Source: Vulcanimicrobiota bacterium (GTDB taxonomy: Bacteria; Vulcanimicrobiota; JAJTBE01). From it: a DNA stretch of 64,000 nt. Within the stretch, counting starts at the first letter, position 1; every line of letters begins with the position of its first letter. The position numbers were made by a program, and so were the translations under genes. This document shows positions 49,572-57,553 of this stretch, piece after piece. The notes under the pieces are model-generated. The model was not told the origin of the DNA, did not search any database, and saw only the letters and a program-made list of their open reading frames with translations. The stretch covers positions 1 through 64,000 of the forward strand of contig JAIORV010000028.1 of NCBI GenBank assembly GCA_021107945.1, in the 5' to 3' direction.

Positions 49572-49778
49572 ATAAATGCTCTCCTTCACAGTATATTATT
49601 TAAAATGCAGGAGGTTTTTCTATATGGCCAATCGAAATCCTCCCGGCAATATGCCCTCTTTGGGAAATGACATTATTTAACATTTTTTTAACATGACGGG
49701 TATTTAATTTTATTAGTAGATAAGGTATAATTATTATGGATATATATGAGTTAAGAAAGTTTTGGGAGGGCATTTTTT

Positions 49779-50348
49779 ATGAATCCGATTTTTATATCTG
49801 CCGCAATGGCAGGGGTGCGGGCGGCGAAAAACAGACCGGCAAGGAAGTATGCTTCTCCGAAGAAAAAGACTGAGATCTATTGGAATGCGGGGGAAGACAG
49901 GGTTGATTCTCTCGGGATTTTATCTAATGACGTTGCCATGAAAAGATATGATCTTCCTGACGGGAAAAAAGTTGATGTAAAACAAATTCATGCGGAACAG
50001 ATAAATCCGAAAGAGAAGCATTTTACCAAATCTGCTCTTCTGGGAGTAGCTGCGTTGGTAGGTGGATGCGTATGCGCCGCTCTGTCGGGCGTCCCTCTGA
50101 TTGTCGCGGGCGTGGTTGCGGGAGCATCGGCGATTGGAAGTATTACCGAGGGAGTAAAAGGAGCAAAGTCGCCAAAAGTCGGATTTAAAAACGAAGTAAT
50201 CCGGGGTGGAGAAGTCTGGGTTGAAAAAGATAAAGACGAAAACAGAAGAAAGCTTGTCTATAAGGAGAAATTCGGTCCCAGCGGACAAGTGAAAGACAAC
50301 GACAGGAATCCCACATTCATAGGTTGGATTGAAAATAAGCCTCTTTAA
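49779..50348 (+). CDS. Glycine/alanine-rich membrane-hairpin protein
   Basis: 189 residues, no Sec signal. It has a basic N-terminal part, then a hydrophobic hairpin at about 87-130 ('SALLGVAALVGGCVCAALSG' and 'PLIVAGVVAGASAIGSITEG'), then a charged beta-rich tail with 'GGEVWVEKDKDENRRKLVYK'. Not recognised. The hairpin resembles those of the glycine-rich array proteins, but the N- and C-terminal signatures are absent and the promoter is different. GGGAGGG precedes the ATG, and a TATAAT lies at 49726-49731. Confidence 0.6.
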   Translation: MNPIFISAAMAGVRAAKNRPARKYASPKKKTEIYWNAGEDRVDSLGILSNDVAMKRYDLPDGKKVDVKQIHAEQINPKEKHFTKSALLGVAALVGGCVCAALSGVPLIVAGVVAGASAIGSITEGVKGAKSPKVGFKNEVIRGGEVWVEKDKDENRRKLVYKEKFGPSGQVKDNDRNPTFIGWIENKPL

Positions 50349-50369
50349 TAATGTCCAAAGAACTTATTT

Positions 50370-50417
50370 GTTATAATATATTCGGGGAAGAAACTTTAAA
50401 AAAGTCTCTTCCCCGAA
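50370..50417 (+). promoter_or_regulatory. Extended -10 promoter followed by a strong hairpin
   Basis: TGtTATAAT ends at 50377. It is followed at once by a hairpin TTCGGGGAAGA / TCTTCCCCGAA (50381-50391 and 50407-50417). The hairpin has no T-run on the plus strand, so it could be a stabilising 5' end or a weak terminator for the upstream gene. It stands 70 bases before the metallochaperone gene. Confidence 0.5.
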
Positions 50418-50486
50418 CTCTATCTTCAAAAAATTCTATACTGCAACATTTGCACAAGAAAAGACACGCGAAAGGATGTATGAAAA

Positions 50487-50690
50487 ATGTCAGTTGAATT
50501 TAGTGTCCCAAACATGAAATGTGAAGGTTGTGTATCGATAGTAAAAAAAGAGCTTTTGGGTATGGGATTGAAAAACGTGGAAATAAACCTGGAAACCAAA
50601 AGAGTTGAGATACAAACCAATGATGTCGATATAAAGAAAGTCAAAGATGTTTTAATTAAGGCGGGATTTCCACCTGAACAGGTAAATTAA
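50487..50690 (+). CDS. Heavy-metal-associated domain protein (CopZ-like metallochaperone)
   Basis: 67 residues, one HMA domain with the ferredoxin-like order. The metal site is VPNMKCEGCVSIVKKEL (MxCxxC, Cys 12 and Cys 15), then 'VEINLETKRVEI' and 'KVKDVLIKAGFPPEQV'. It would carry Cu(I) or a similar soft metal in the cytoplasm. No P-type ATPase lies in the window. Confidence 0.92.
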   Translation: MSVEFSVPNMKCEGCVSIVKKELLGMGLKNVEINLETKRVEIQTNDVDIKKVKDVLIKAGFPPEQVN

Positions 50691-51026
50691 TGGGTGGATG
50701 AGAACTCATTCTTCCGGATGAATCCGGGGGATAATCTCGTGGCAGGCTTAAGAACCTCCGTAATCCATCCTCCGCTTTCCGTCCTCTGCAAACTCTGCGG
50801 TGAATAGTCACATCGGGTTTAATGAAAATCTTTGATATTCGTAGCAATGTACCATTACTACAAGCGGGAAGACTGAATACTTACAACGAAAATACAAAAG
50901 GGAATAATATAGCCGTTTTCAGTCCGGTCGGGAGACCATCATCTACCTAAATTTCTGGGGACTTAACAATTATAAAATGGATTATATCAGATAGAAAATT
51001 TTAATTACAATAAATGGAGTGATAAT
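50691..51026. other. Intergenic region
   Basis: 336 bases. The first part is dispersed-repeat-like ('CTCTGCAAACTCTGCGGTGAATAG', also near 61818). A possible promoter TTAACA-N16-TATCAG lies near 50965-50992, ahead of the lipoprotein gene. No gene seen. Confidence 0.55.
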
Positions 51027-52649
51027 ATGAAAAAGGGTAAATTATTCACGGGAACGGCAATACTCGTATTTATGGCGTTTTTGATATTTTCCGCTTATGT
51101 CTCCGGTTGTGGCGGCGGTGGAGGTGGAGGTGGAGGCGGAGGAACACCCGTTTCCCCCACGCCCACACAGACGGTTTCTCCCACGACATCTCCCACGACA
51201 ACGCCCTCACCCTCGCCAAGTCCCACGGGAACCCCCGGACCCGGCAACAATGTGTCCGGTTATGTAAGGGATGAGAACGGCCTGCCAATACAGGGAGCGA
51301 CGGTAGGAGCGGTTCAAAAAGGACTGACATTCATTGATAGATTGGACAGGAATTACGAAGCCACGACTGACGCGAACGGTCAGTTTTCAGTCGGCGACAT
51401 TCCATATTCAAGCTTCTCGATGCAGGTAGAGAAGTCGGGAAGAAAGACCGTGAATGTTGACGGATTCACATCAACGGGAGAGTACGAGGCACTTTCACTC
51501 ACACAGCCCGCGGGATCGGGAGAGGTGAATGTAACTCTTCCTTCCCCGGTTACATTGAGTGCGAGTGTGTCGGGAAGCGATGCAAATCTCTCCTGGAGCG
51601 GCGGTCAGAGCGAGAATTTTGTCTCATATATGGTAATGCGCTCTAAATCATCCGGTGTCAATATCCTGAGCAATAATGCGGGCAAATTCACTTCATATTC
51701 CACGACATCAATGACAGATAAGAATCTCTCTCAAGGAATCTGTTACTATCGAGTATTCGAGATCATAAACAGCGACGGTGGTCATCTTGCGGTCGGAAGT
51801 AACGAGGTAAGCGTTAATATGAGTGCAAGCGATGCTTTTCCCGATAATATCGCGATGCTGATGATGAAGACACTTCCTGCCGCAGGCGGTGGATATGAGC
51901 ATCAGGCGAGGTATGTGGTGACAACCACTGATATATCGGGGATTATTCCCCAGGGAAAGACGGTTATGATAGTCAGCCCGTTTTTTGCTCAATCTATGCA
52001 GGCGCAGTATGCGGTAATGGGATACAAGAAGGTGAAACACTACTATTATGGCAATCCCGCGCATTACCTCGGCGAGATTGGCATGCCCGGCGAATGGGAG
52101 TCGAAATATTTCGTCTCAAAGGATGACTTTGCGGCGGATGAGAGAATCGGCACTCACAGGATAAGCATAGACGGCAGTATTGTGGGGTTCGGCAATCTCA
52201 CAACCGCACAGCCCGAGAGCAAGATACTCAATCCGCAGGTGTCATTGAACGCTGACGGTGACATTGAGCTTACATGGAATATGGTTCAGGACGGCGCGTC
52301 ATTTTCAGGTGGAGCGGGCAGTTATGGCTGGAAATATTTCATCAAGGTTATGCAGGAAGCCGGCGCCGGAGACTCCACATATCAGTATGAGAAATTCTGG
52401 AGTAATATATGCATCAGGGATATAGGATTCAACAGGATATGCGAGGTTTCCGCTAATATACCCCAGGTTACGAATAACAAGGTGGTTATTCCCGGTGGGA
52501 TATTTGAATCGGGGACGGCCGTCAAGGTCTCGCTGTACGCTATCTCCACATCCGAGACAACCTCATCGCCCACAACAGGAGCGGACGGATACGGCAAGTC
52601 GTTTATGTACTGGTTATACCAGGGTGGGAGTGCATTGAATATACCATAG
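51027..52649 (+). CDS. Polyglycine lipoprotein with carboxypeptidase-regulatory-like domain
   Basis: 540 residues. The lipobox YVSGC is followed directly by eleven Gly, then a Thr/Pro/Ser linker, then a CarboxypepD_reg-type beta sandwich (about 75-150: 'VSGYVRDENGLPIQGATVGAV ... TTDANGQFSVGDIP'). An Fn3-like segment follows ('SASVSGSDANLSWSGGQSENFVSYMVMRSKS'). The C-terminal 280 residues are beta-rich and not recognised. It is surface or periplasmic. The Cys-polyGly-linker start is shared with the C10 protease at 20404. ATG start with GGAG. Confidence 0.75.
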   Translation: MKKGKLFTGTAILVFMAFLIFSAYVSGCGGGGGGGGGGGTPVSPTPTQTVSPTTSPTTTPSPSPSPTGTPGPGNNVSGYVRDENGLPIQGATVGAVQKGLTFIDRLDRNYEATTDANGQFSVGDIPYSSFSMQVEKSGRKTVNVDGFTSTGEYEALSLTQPAGSGEVNVTLPSPVTLSASVSGSDANLSWSGGQSENFVSYMVMRSKSSGVNILSNNAGKFTSYSTTSMTDKNLSQGICYYRVFEIINSDGGHLAVGSNEVSVNMSASDAFPDNIAMLMMKTLPAAGGGYEHQARYVVTTTDISGIIPQGKTVMIVSPFFAQSMQAQYAVMGYKKVKHYYYGNPAHYLGEIGMPGEWESKYFVSKDDFAADERIGTHRISIDGSIVGFGNLTTAQPESKILNPQVSLNADGDIELTWNMVQDGASFSGGAGSYGWKYFIKVMQEAGAGDSTYQYEKFWSNICIRDIGFNRICEVSANIPQVTNNKVVIPGGIFESGTAVKVSLYAISTSETTSSPTTGADGYGKSFMYWLYQGGSALNIP

Positions 52650-52699
52650 AATAGAGGTCGGAAGTGAGATTATCGAATAAGCCCTTTGAAAGTGGTATG

Positions 52700-52810
52700 A
52701 GTCAGGTTGGAATTTACCACGAAGTCATGGAGAACACAGAGGACACAGAGTTTTTTATTTTAATATTCTCCGTGTCCTTCGTGTCTTCGTGGTTAAATTT
52801 CCGTAATCCG
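52700..52810. repeat. Dispersed palindromic repeat (ACCACGAAG type)
   Basis: TTTACCACGAAGTCATGGAGAACACAG ... CTCCGTGTCCTTCGTGTCTTCGTGGTTAAA forms a long imperfect palindrome (about 52710-52800). Related phrases occur near 40165, 41174 and 59828. Confidence 0.7.
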
Positions 52811-52829
52811 TTCTCCATTCTCCGTTCTC

Positions 52830-54905
52830 CTAAAACTTCATCTTATACTCCATCAGGATTTGTCCGCCGTGCCAGTCGGCGTTATTCACTTCGGTGTTCT
52901 CAAAGTCATAATAGCGATATGTCATTCCGACCGATGTGTCTTTGGTCAGCTTCAGTACTCCTGATAGGGAAGGTATATGCTGTCTGAAGCCCAGGTTTGA
53001 AAGTCCGTTGTTTCCGGCAAAATCAACATAATAATAGTTGAGATAGACATCCAAATTTTTCGAACATGGATATTGCAGGTTCACATAGAGCAAATTCTCT
53101 TTCAGATTCACACTATCCACTTGCGGAGCTTCTCTTCTCTGGAGGAAGTAGTTGTATCCGAGTTTTCCTTTCAGCTTACCGAAGTCATGTTTTAGCCAAA
53201 GTCCCAGATCCTGTACATTACCTTTCTGGGTTCCGCCTCCTTGCAGATACGAGAAGAGAGGCTCGACATTACCCACCTTTGTAAACTCATTAATAGTCGA
53301 GGCCTTCATTTGCTCCAGGAATCCATAGTTTACATGCGCCGTTGTTTTCTCTGAAAAGTCGTATTCGGCTGATACCTTCACGCCCTGGCGGTTTGAGGGG
53401 AATTTCATATAATTATGAAGCTGGTAATAGTTGAAGTAATATGTTGAATAGGGGAGGAAGACCATAATTCCCTGGTCCGGTCCGGGATATTGGAGAACAA
53501 ACGGGTCATATGTATTCTCCACAGAGATGTATTCCAGATGTCCTCTAACCCTGTCATAGTCCGCTCTTATACCGAGGTTGAACAGTGCTCCCGTAGCTGT
53601 TTCGGTATATAGCCTGTTGGTGCTGTCGGGGTCATATGAGGATGATGCGAATTTCACATATCCCATCCAGTTCTTGTTAAGGTTGTAGTCTATATTTATT
53701 CCGAACACGTTCATATCTTGCGGTCCGGTAATATTGCTGTTTATAAGCCCGTTTCTTGTTTTCCAGAATATAGCGGCATTTCCGGGTGAAACCGGGTAAT
53801 TGGGAAGTGTGATTCCTCCTGAACCCTGGTTTATGCCATCTCCCCAGTCGCTGTTTCTTGCGTTCATGTAGTGAATTTTGACTTCTCCCTTTTTAAATTC
53901 ATACATTATCGTGCCGGCTGTAACATTTGTCTGGTAAAAAGATGCGTTGGGAAGTTTGGAGTGCAAAACTTCGTATGAAAGGTCACTATTTCGGCCCATC
54001 TTGCCTCTTAAGTCGATGCCGAAAAACGGCAGGGTCAGTGGAGGATTTATATTGGGATTGCGCTGACCGTACAGGATCGATTTTTCCATCTTCTCGGGTT
54101 TAAAAGAGCCAACGGTGAGAAGTGTTTCCAGGGGTTTATATCTGAACCAGAATCGATCCATAGTAAATCTTGACCATGGTGAATTGTTCAGGGGCTGAAG
54201 TCCGGGGTTTGCGGAGCCCTGTGCGGTGAAGGGGTTGGAAAGATATGGAGCGCTGACTCCCCAGTATTGATCGATAAGTTGATCTCCCAGGGAAGTATAA
54301 CCCACTATTTCAATTCCAAATGTAAAATTTTTGCCTCCTCTGACAGCAGTTCCGAATTTTGCAAGGGCGGTGTAGCCAGAGCCGTTCTGGAGGATTCTTC
54401 CGTTTGTCCAGTCAACTACAGGCACGCCTCTTGATCCCACATCGTGAAGAGAGCCGCTGAGTCCCATCCCCGCGACCATTGCATGTACGTATCCATAGAA
54501 CTGGATTCTCTCCAGTTCTCTGATTCTCATGTCAAGTCCGGAGACATTTGTCTCGATATTCTTAACTCGTACTCCCAGCGCGTTCAATTCGTCTTTAAGC
54601 TCGTTTACTAGTGCTCTTAAAGCTTCCATGTCGGCTTTGGTTGCAAATTTCGAGTGTACCATCGTCATTTTGGCGAGGGTCCGCTGGAGCATTATAGCCA
54701 TCTCCCAGCGCCTTGTAGCTCTGTCGCCTTTGAATGTTCCGTCGGGATATCCTTCGATTATTCCCTTGGCAGCAAGATCCGCCACCGCATCCCGTGCCCA
54801 GTGATTCTCCGGGACATCAGGGAAAAGGGGTGCGGCGAAAATATTGCCGGCAAGGGAAGTTATAATAAATAACATTAAAATTGAAACCAGAATTTTATTT
54901 CTCAT
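52830..54905 (-). CDS. SLH-domain outer-membrane porin
   Basis: 691 residues. Signal peptide 1-25 (cleavage near IFAAP). SLH domain about 27-75 ('FPDVPENHWARDAVADLAAKGIIEGYPDGTFKGDRATRRWEMA' region). The coiled coil about 95-140 ('DELNALGVRVKNIETNVSGLDMRIRELE') spans the periplasm. The remainder is a long beta barrel with aromatic-ended strands and a C-terminal 'GGQILMEYKMKF', ending in Phe as outer-membrane barrels do. The SLH domain should bind peptidoglycan-linked polymer and tether the outer membrane. ATG at 54905 follows GGGGAGGA. It is probably a major surface protein. Confidence 0.9.
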   Translation of the reverse strand: MRNKILVSILMLFIITSLAGNIFAAPLFPDVPENHWARDAVADLAAKGIIEGYPDGTFKGDRATRRWEMAIMLQRTLAKMTMVHSKFATKADMEALRALVNELKDELNALGVRVKNIETNVSGLDMRIRELERIQFYGYVHAMVAGMGLSGSLHDVGSRGVPVVDWTNGRILQNGSGYTALAKFGTAVRGGKNFTFGIEIVGYTSLGDQLIDQYWGVSAPYLSNPFTAQGSANPGLQPLNNSPWSRFTMDRFWFRYKPLETLLTVGSFKPEKMEKSILYGQRNPNINPPLTLPFFGIDLRGKMGRNSDLSYEVLHSKLPNASFYQTNVTAGTIMYEFKKGEVKIHYMNARNSDWGDGINQGSGGITLPNYPVSPGNAAIFWKTRNGLINSNITGPQDMNVFGINIDYNLNKNWMGYVKFASSSYDPDSTNRLYTETATGALFNLGIRADYDRVRGHLEYISVENTYDPFVLQYPGPDQGIMVFLPYSTYYFNYYQLHNYMKFPSNRQGVKVSAEYDFSEKTTAHVNYGFLEQMKASTINEFTKVGNVEPLFSYLQGGGTQKGNVQDLGLWLKHDFGKLKGKLGYNYFLQRREAPQVDSVNLKENLLYVNLQYPCSKNLDVYLNYYYVDFAGNNGLSNLGFRQHIPSLSGVLKLTKDTSVGMTYRYYDFENTEVNNADWHGGQILMEYKMKF

Positions 54906-55231
54906 TTTATCCTCCCCTAACTTTAAAAACAAAAATTTACTTAAATCACACAAAACCTGAACTTCTCTCGTTTCTCCATAAATACACGGAGAGTTGGTTC
55001 AATAGGCTCTGCATATATTGATCTTCACTTTAATGCTTTTCTATTCTATTTACTTTTTTTTTCCCCTGCAAGATTACTCTATAACTGTTCAACTTGATCT
55101 CATTTAACGCAAAGTTCGCCGAGTAAGCGGGGGAGCAAAGGCAGGATAAAATCTCGATCTTACTGAATTTAATTCCTGACGGTATTATATTCTTTAAAAT
55201 ATGCCGGAGGGCAAATCGGGAGTGATAAAAA
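54906..55231. other. Divergent intergenic region
   Basis: 326 bases between the porin and aldolase genes. It has AT-rich runs and a 'TTTAACGCAAAGTTCGCCGAG' dispersed phrase (about 55103-55123). The promoters are not clear. Confidence 0.5.
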
Positions 55232-56122
55232 ATGGCAAAAAATATTCTGGGAGAACTCAACCTGGCAACAGGAAAATTAACCAGACTCAGAAGACTTCTG
55301 TATAATAGCGGACTTGGTAACGGCAAGCTTTTAATACTGCCTTACGACCAGGGACTGGAGCATGGACCCAGGGACTTCTTCGACAATCCCGACTCGGCGG
55401 ATCCCGACTACATATTCAGACTTGCAATCGAGGGCGGATTTTCCGCTGTGGCGATGCAGATTGGACTGGCGGAGAAATACTATCATAAGTATGCCGGCAA
55501 GATTCCCCTCATTCTCAAGTTGAACGGCAAAACCGATGTTCCATCGGATGCACGGGCGCTTTCCCCGCTGAATGCAAGTGTAGAGGACGCCGTCAGGCTC
55601 GGTGCCGATGCCGTGGGATACACGCTTTATGTGGGATCGCCGGCGCAGACCGACGACTTCGTTTTCCTCCGGAAAGTCCGGCAGGATGCAACAAGATTTG
55701 GAATGCCCCTGATTATATGGTCATATCCAAGGGGAGAGGCCATTGAGAAAAAAGGAGGCAAAGACAGCTTCTATGCAGTGGATTACGCGGCAAGGGTTGC
55801 CTGTGAACTGGGCACGGACGTGGTCAAGTTGAATTTCCCCACAAACAGGCCTGAAGATCGGCTCCATGCAAAGAAGCCATATCAGTCGATTGACTGGGAT
55901 GCCGATAAATGTTTCGAGCATGTGGTCAAATCGGCGGGAAAGACCCTCGTTATCGTCTCCGGCGGCGGCAGGATAAGTGACGAAGCGCTTCTGGTAAAGG
56001 TAGAGCGCAGTTTGAAGGCGGGAGCTATAGGAATTATATTCGGACGAAATATATGGCAGAGACCCCACGATGACGCGCTGGAGATTGTCGGCAAGATAAA
56101 GGAATTACTGTTGAAATATTGA
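55232..56122 (+). CDS. fbaB: Class I fructose-bisphosphate aldolase (FbaB/DhnA type)
   Basis: 296 residues. DhnA-type TIM barrel: 'LLILPYDQGLEHGPRDFF' (about 33-50), 'VGYTLYVGSP', 'MPLIIWSYPRGEAI', the Schiff-base Lys in 'GTDVVKLNFPTNRPED' and 'TLVIVSGGGRISDEALL', then 'GIIFGRNIWQRP'. It splits fructose-1,6-bisphosphate in glycolysis or makes it in gluconeogenesis. GGGAG precedes the ATG. No other glycolytic gene is nearby. Confidence 0.92.
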   Translation: MAKNILGELNLATGKLTRLRRLLYNSGLGNGKLLILPYDQGLEHGPRDFFDNPDSADPDYIFRLAIEGGFSAVAMQIGLAEKYYHKYAGKIPLILKLNGKTDVPSDARALSPLNASVEDAVRLGADAVGYTLYVGSPAQTDDFVFLRKVRQDATRFGMPLIIWSYPRGEAIEKKGGKDSFYAVDYAARVACELGTDVVKLNFPTNRPEDRLHAKKPYQSIDWDADKCFEHVVKSAGKTLVIVSGGGRISDEALLVKVERSLKAGAIGIIFGRNIWQRPHDDALEIVGKIKELLLKY

Positions 56123-56602
56123 TTGCCTGATTATTAAAAAATTGGACTTACGTATTTCCAGGAAAGAAATGCATGGAACTGTCATTCCTTCACTTCGTTC
56201 AAGGACAGGCTCTGAGCGGAAAACGATCGCTTTGCTTTTATTGAAAAACCTTTCTCAAGAGCGGGTTTTACATATCTTCGATGAATTCCTCAGCGAAGGA
56301 TCTCTATACACAGCAAATGACCTCCCCCAAGCAAATGTTCATGAGATTCTTCACTATGTTAGTCCCGGAACACAAGATAATCGCTTCTTTGAGAAAATCA
56401 TCGGATTAAAGCAATTCTTTCTTATATCGTTCAGAATGACAATTTGCATGCTTTCTTTAGTAATGAAGGGCATATTCTATTAAAATGGAATATGGAAATC
56501 AAGGCTGAAAGGTTATTGTGGCAGAGACAAAATAAATGTCATGAAAGATGTGGCAATCTCCCGACCGGCCGGAAAACGGCATAAAAGGAAGTGAATCTGT
56601 TA
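56123..56602. other. Intergenic region with dispersed sequence
   Basis: 480 bases. It holds fragments such as 'CTGTCATTCCTTCACTTCG' and 'CTCAGCGAAGGATCTCTATAC', resembling the intergenic material at 61620-61800. A 113-codon frame at 56142-56483 is judged spurious. The ParB promoter must lie near the right end. Confidence 0.55.
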
Positions 56603-57457
56603 ATGGATCAGGCCTCTGAAAACCCGGATGTCGGCATGGAAAAAATTGAAAAATCCACTCCTCCACGGATCATTGAAATATCCGTTGATGAAATATGCCT
56701 CAATCCCATGCAACCCCGGAAGAATATCAGGGAAAAAGAGCTTGAGGATCTGGCGCAATCTATCAGGGAAGTCGGACTGATCCAGCCCGTGGTGCTGACG
56801 CGGAAAGACGGACTCTATCACCTTGTAGCCGGAGAGAGAAGATTGAGAGCCGCCAGGCTCATCGGCATGGAGAAAATACCGGCGATATTGAGGGAATATA
56901 CCTGGGAGGGTATGCTGGTCGGCGCTCTCGTGGAAAACCTGCAAAGAGAAGACCTGAACCCGATAGAGGAGGCCAGGGCATACAAGCTCATCATGGTCGA
57001 TTACAAACACACACAGGAGGAGGTCGCCACAAAGGTTGGAAAGAGCAGACCCTATGTCGCCAATATGCTCAGGCTGTTGAATCTCCCCCATCAGGTGGTT
57101 GCCGACCTGGAATCGGGAGAGATTTCAATGGGACACGGAAGGGCTCTTCTGGGACTCGATAATAAGAGAGATATAATTAAAACCGCCGGAAAGATAAAAA
57201 AATACGGACTCTCCGTGAGACAGACCGAGGAGCTTGTGAGGCGCATAAAAGAATCGCCGGATAAAACTCCCGGGTTTGAAAGAGCCATCCCCAGGGAATA
57301 TGTCGATGTGAGCGACAGGCTTTCAGAGAAGCTCTCCGCAAGAGTCGAGATAACGGTTGGGAAAAAGGATACAGGAAAAATAGAGATACATTACAATTCA
57401 ATTGAGGATTTCAACAGGGTCATAGAGCTCCTTGGTGTTGAAGAAAAATGGTATTGA
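56603..57457 (+). CDS. parB: ParB/Spo0J-like chromosome partitioning protein
   Basis: 284 residues. ParB N-terminal CTPase motifs: 'ICLNPMQPRKNIREKELEDLAQSI', 'GLIQPVVL' and 'YHLVAGERRLRAARLIG' (GERRxRA, about 75-80), then 'VENLQREDLNPIEEARAYK'. The helix-turn-helix is 'TQEEVATKVGKSRPYVANML', and a C-terminal dimer region follows. It binds parS and loads SMC. No ParA or parS site was found in the window, which is unlike the usual parAB operon. GTG at 56591 is an alternative start; ATG at 56603 fits GGAAGTG better. Confidence 0.93.
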   Translation: MDQASENPDVGMEKIEKSTPPRIIEISVDEICLNPMQPRKNIREKELEDLAQSIREVGLIQPVVLTRKDGLYHLVAGERRLRAARLIGMEKIPAILREYTWEGMLVGALVENLQREDLNPIEEARAYKLIMVDYKHTQEEVATKVGKSRPYVANMLRLLNLPHQVVADLESGEISMGHGRALLGLDNKRDIIKTAGKIKKYGLSVRQTEELVRRIKESPDKTPGFERAIPREYVDVSDRLSEKLSARVEITVGKKDTGKIEIHYNSIEDFNRVIELLGVEEKWY

Positions 57458-57553
57458 TGTAACATACAGAGGATAATTATTCCAATCCGCTTAATTTATC
57501 ATAATGATATTATTAAATATGATATTATCAAATCCAATGCGGAGGGGAACATT

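Noticed and set aside
56142-56483. 113-codon plus-strand frame between fbaB and parB
   Set aside because: It is made of dispersed intergenic sequence similar to 61620-61800, has no ribosome site and an implausible protein composition.
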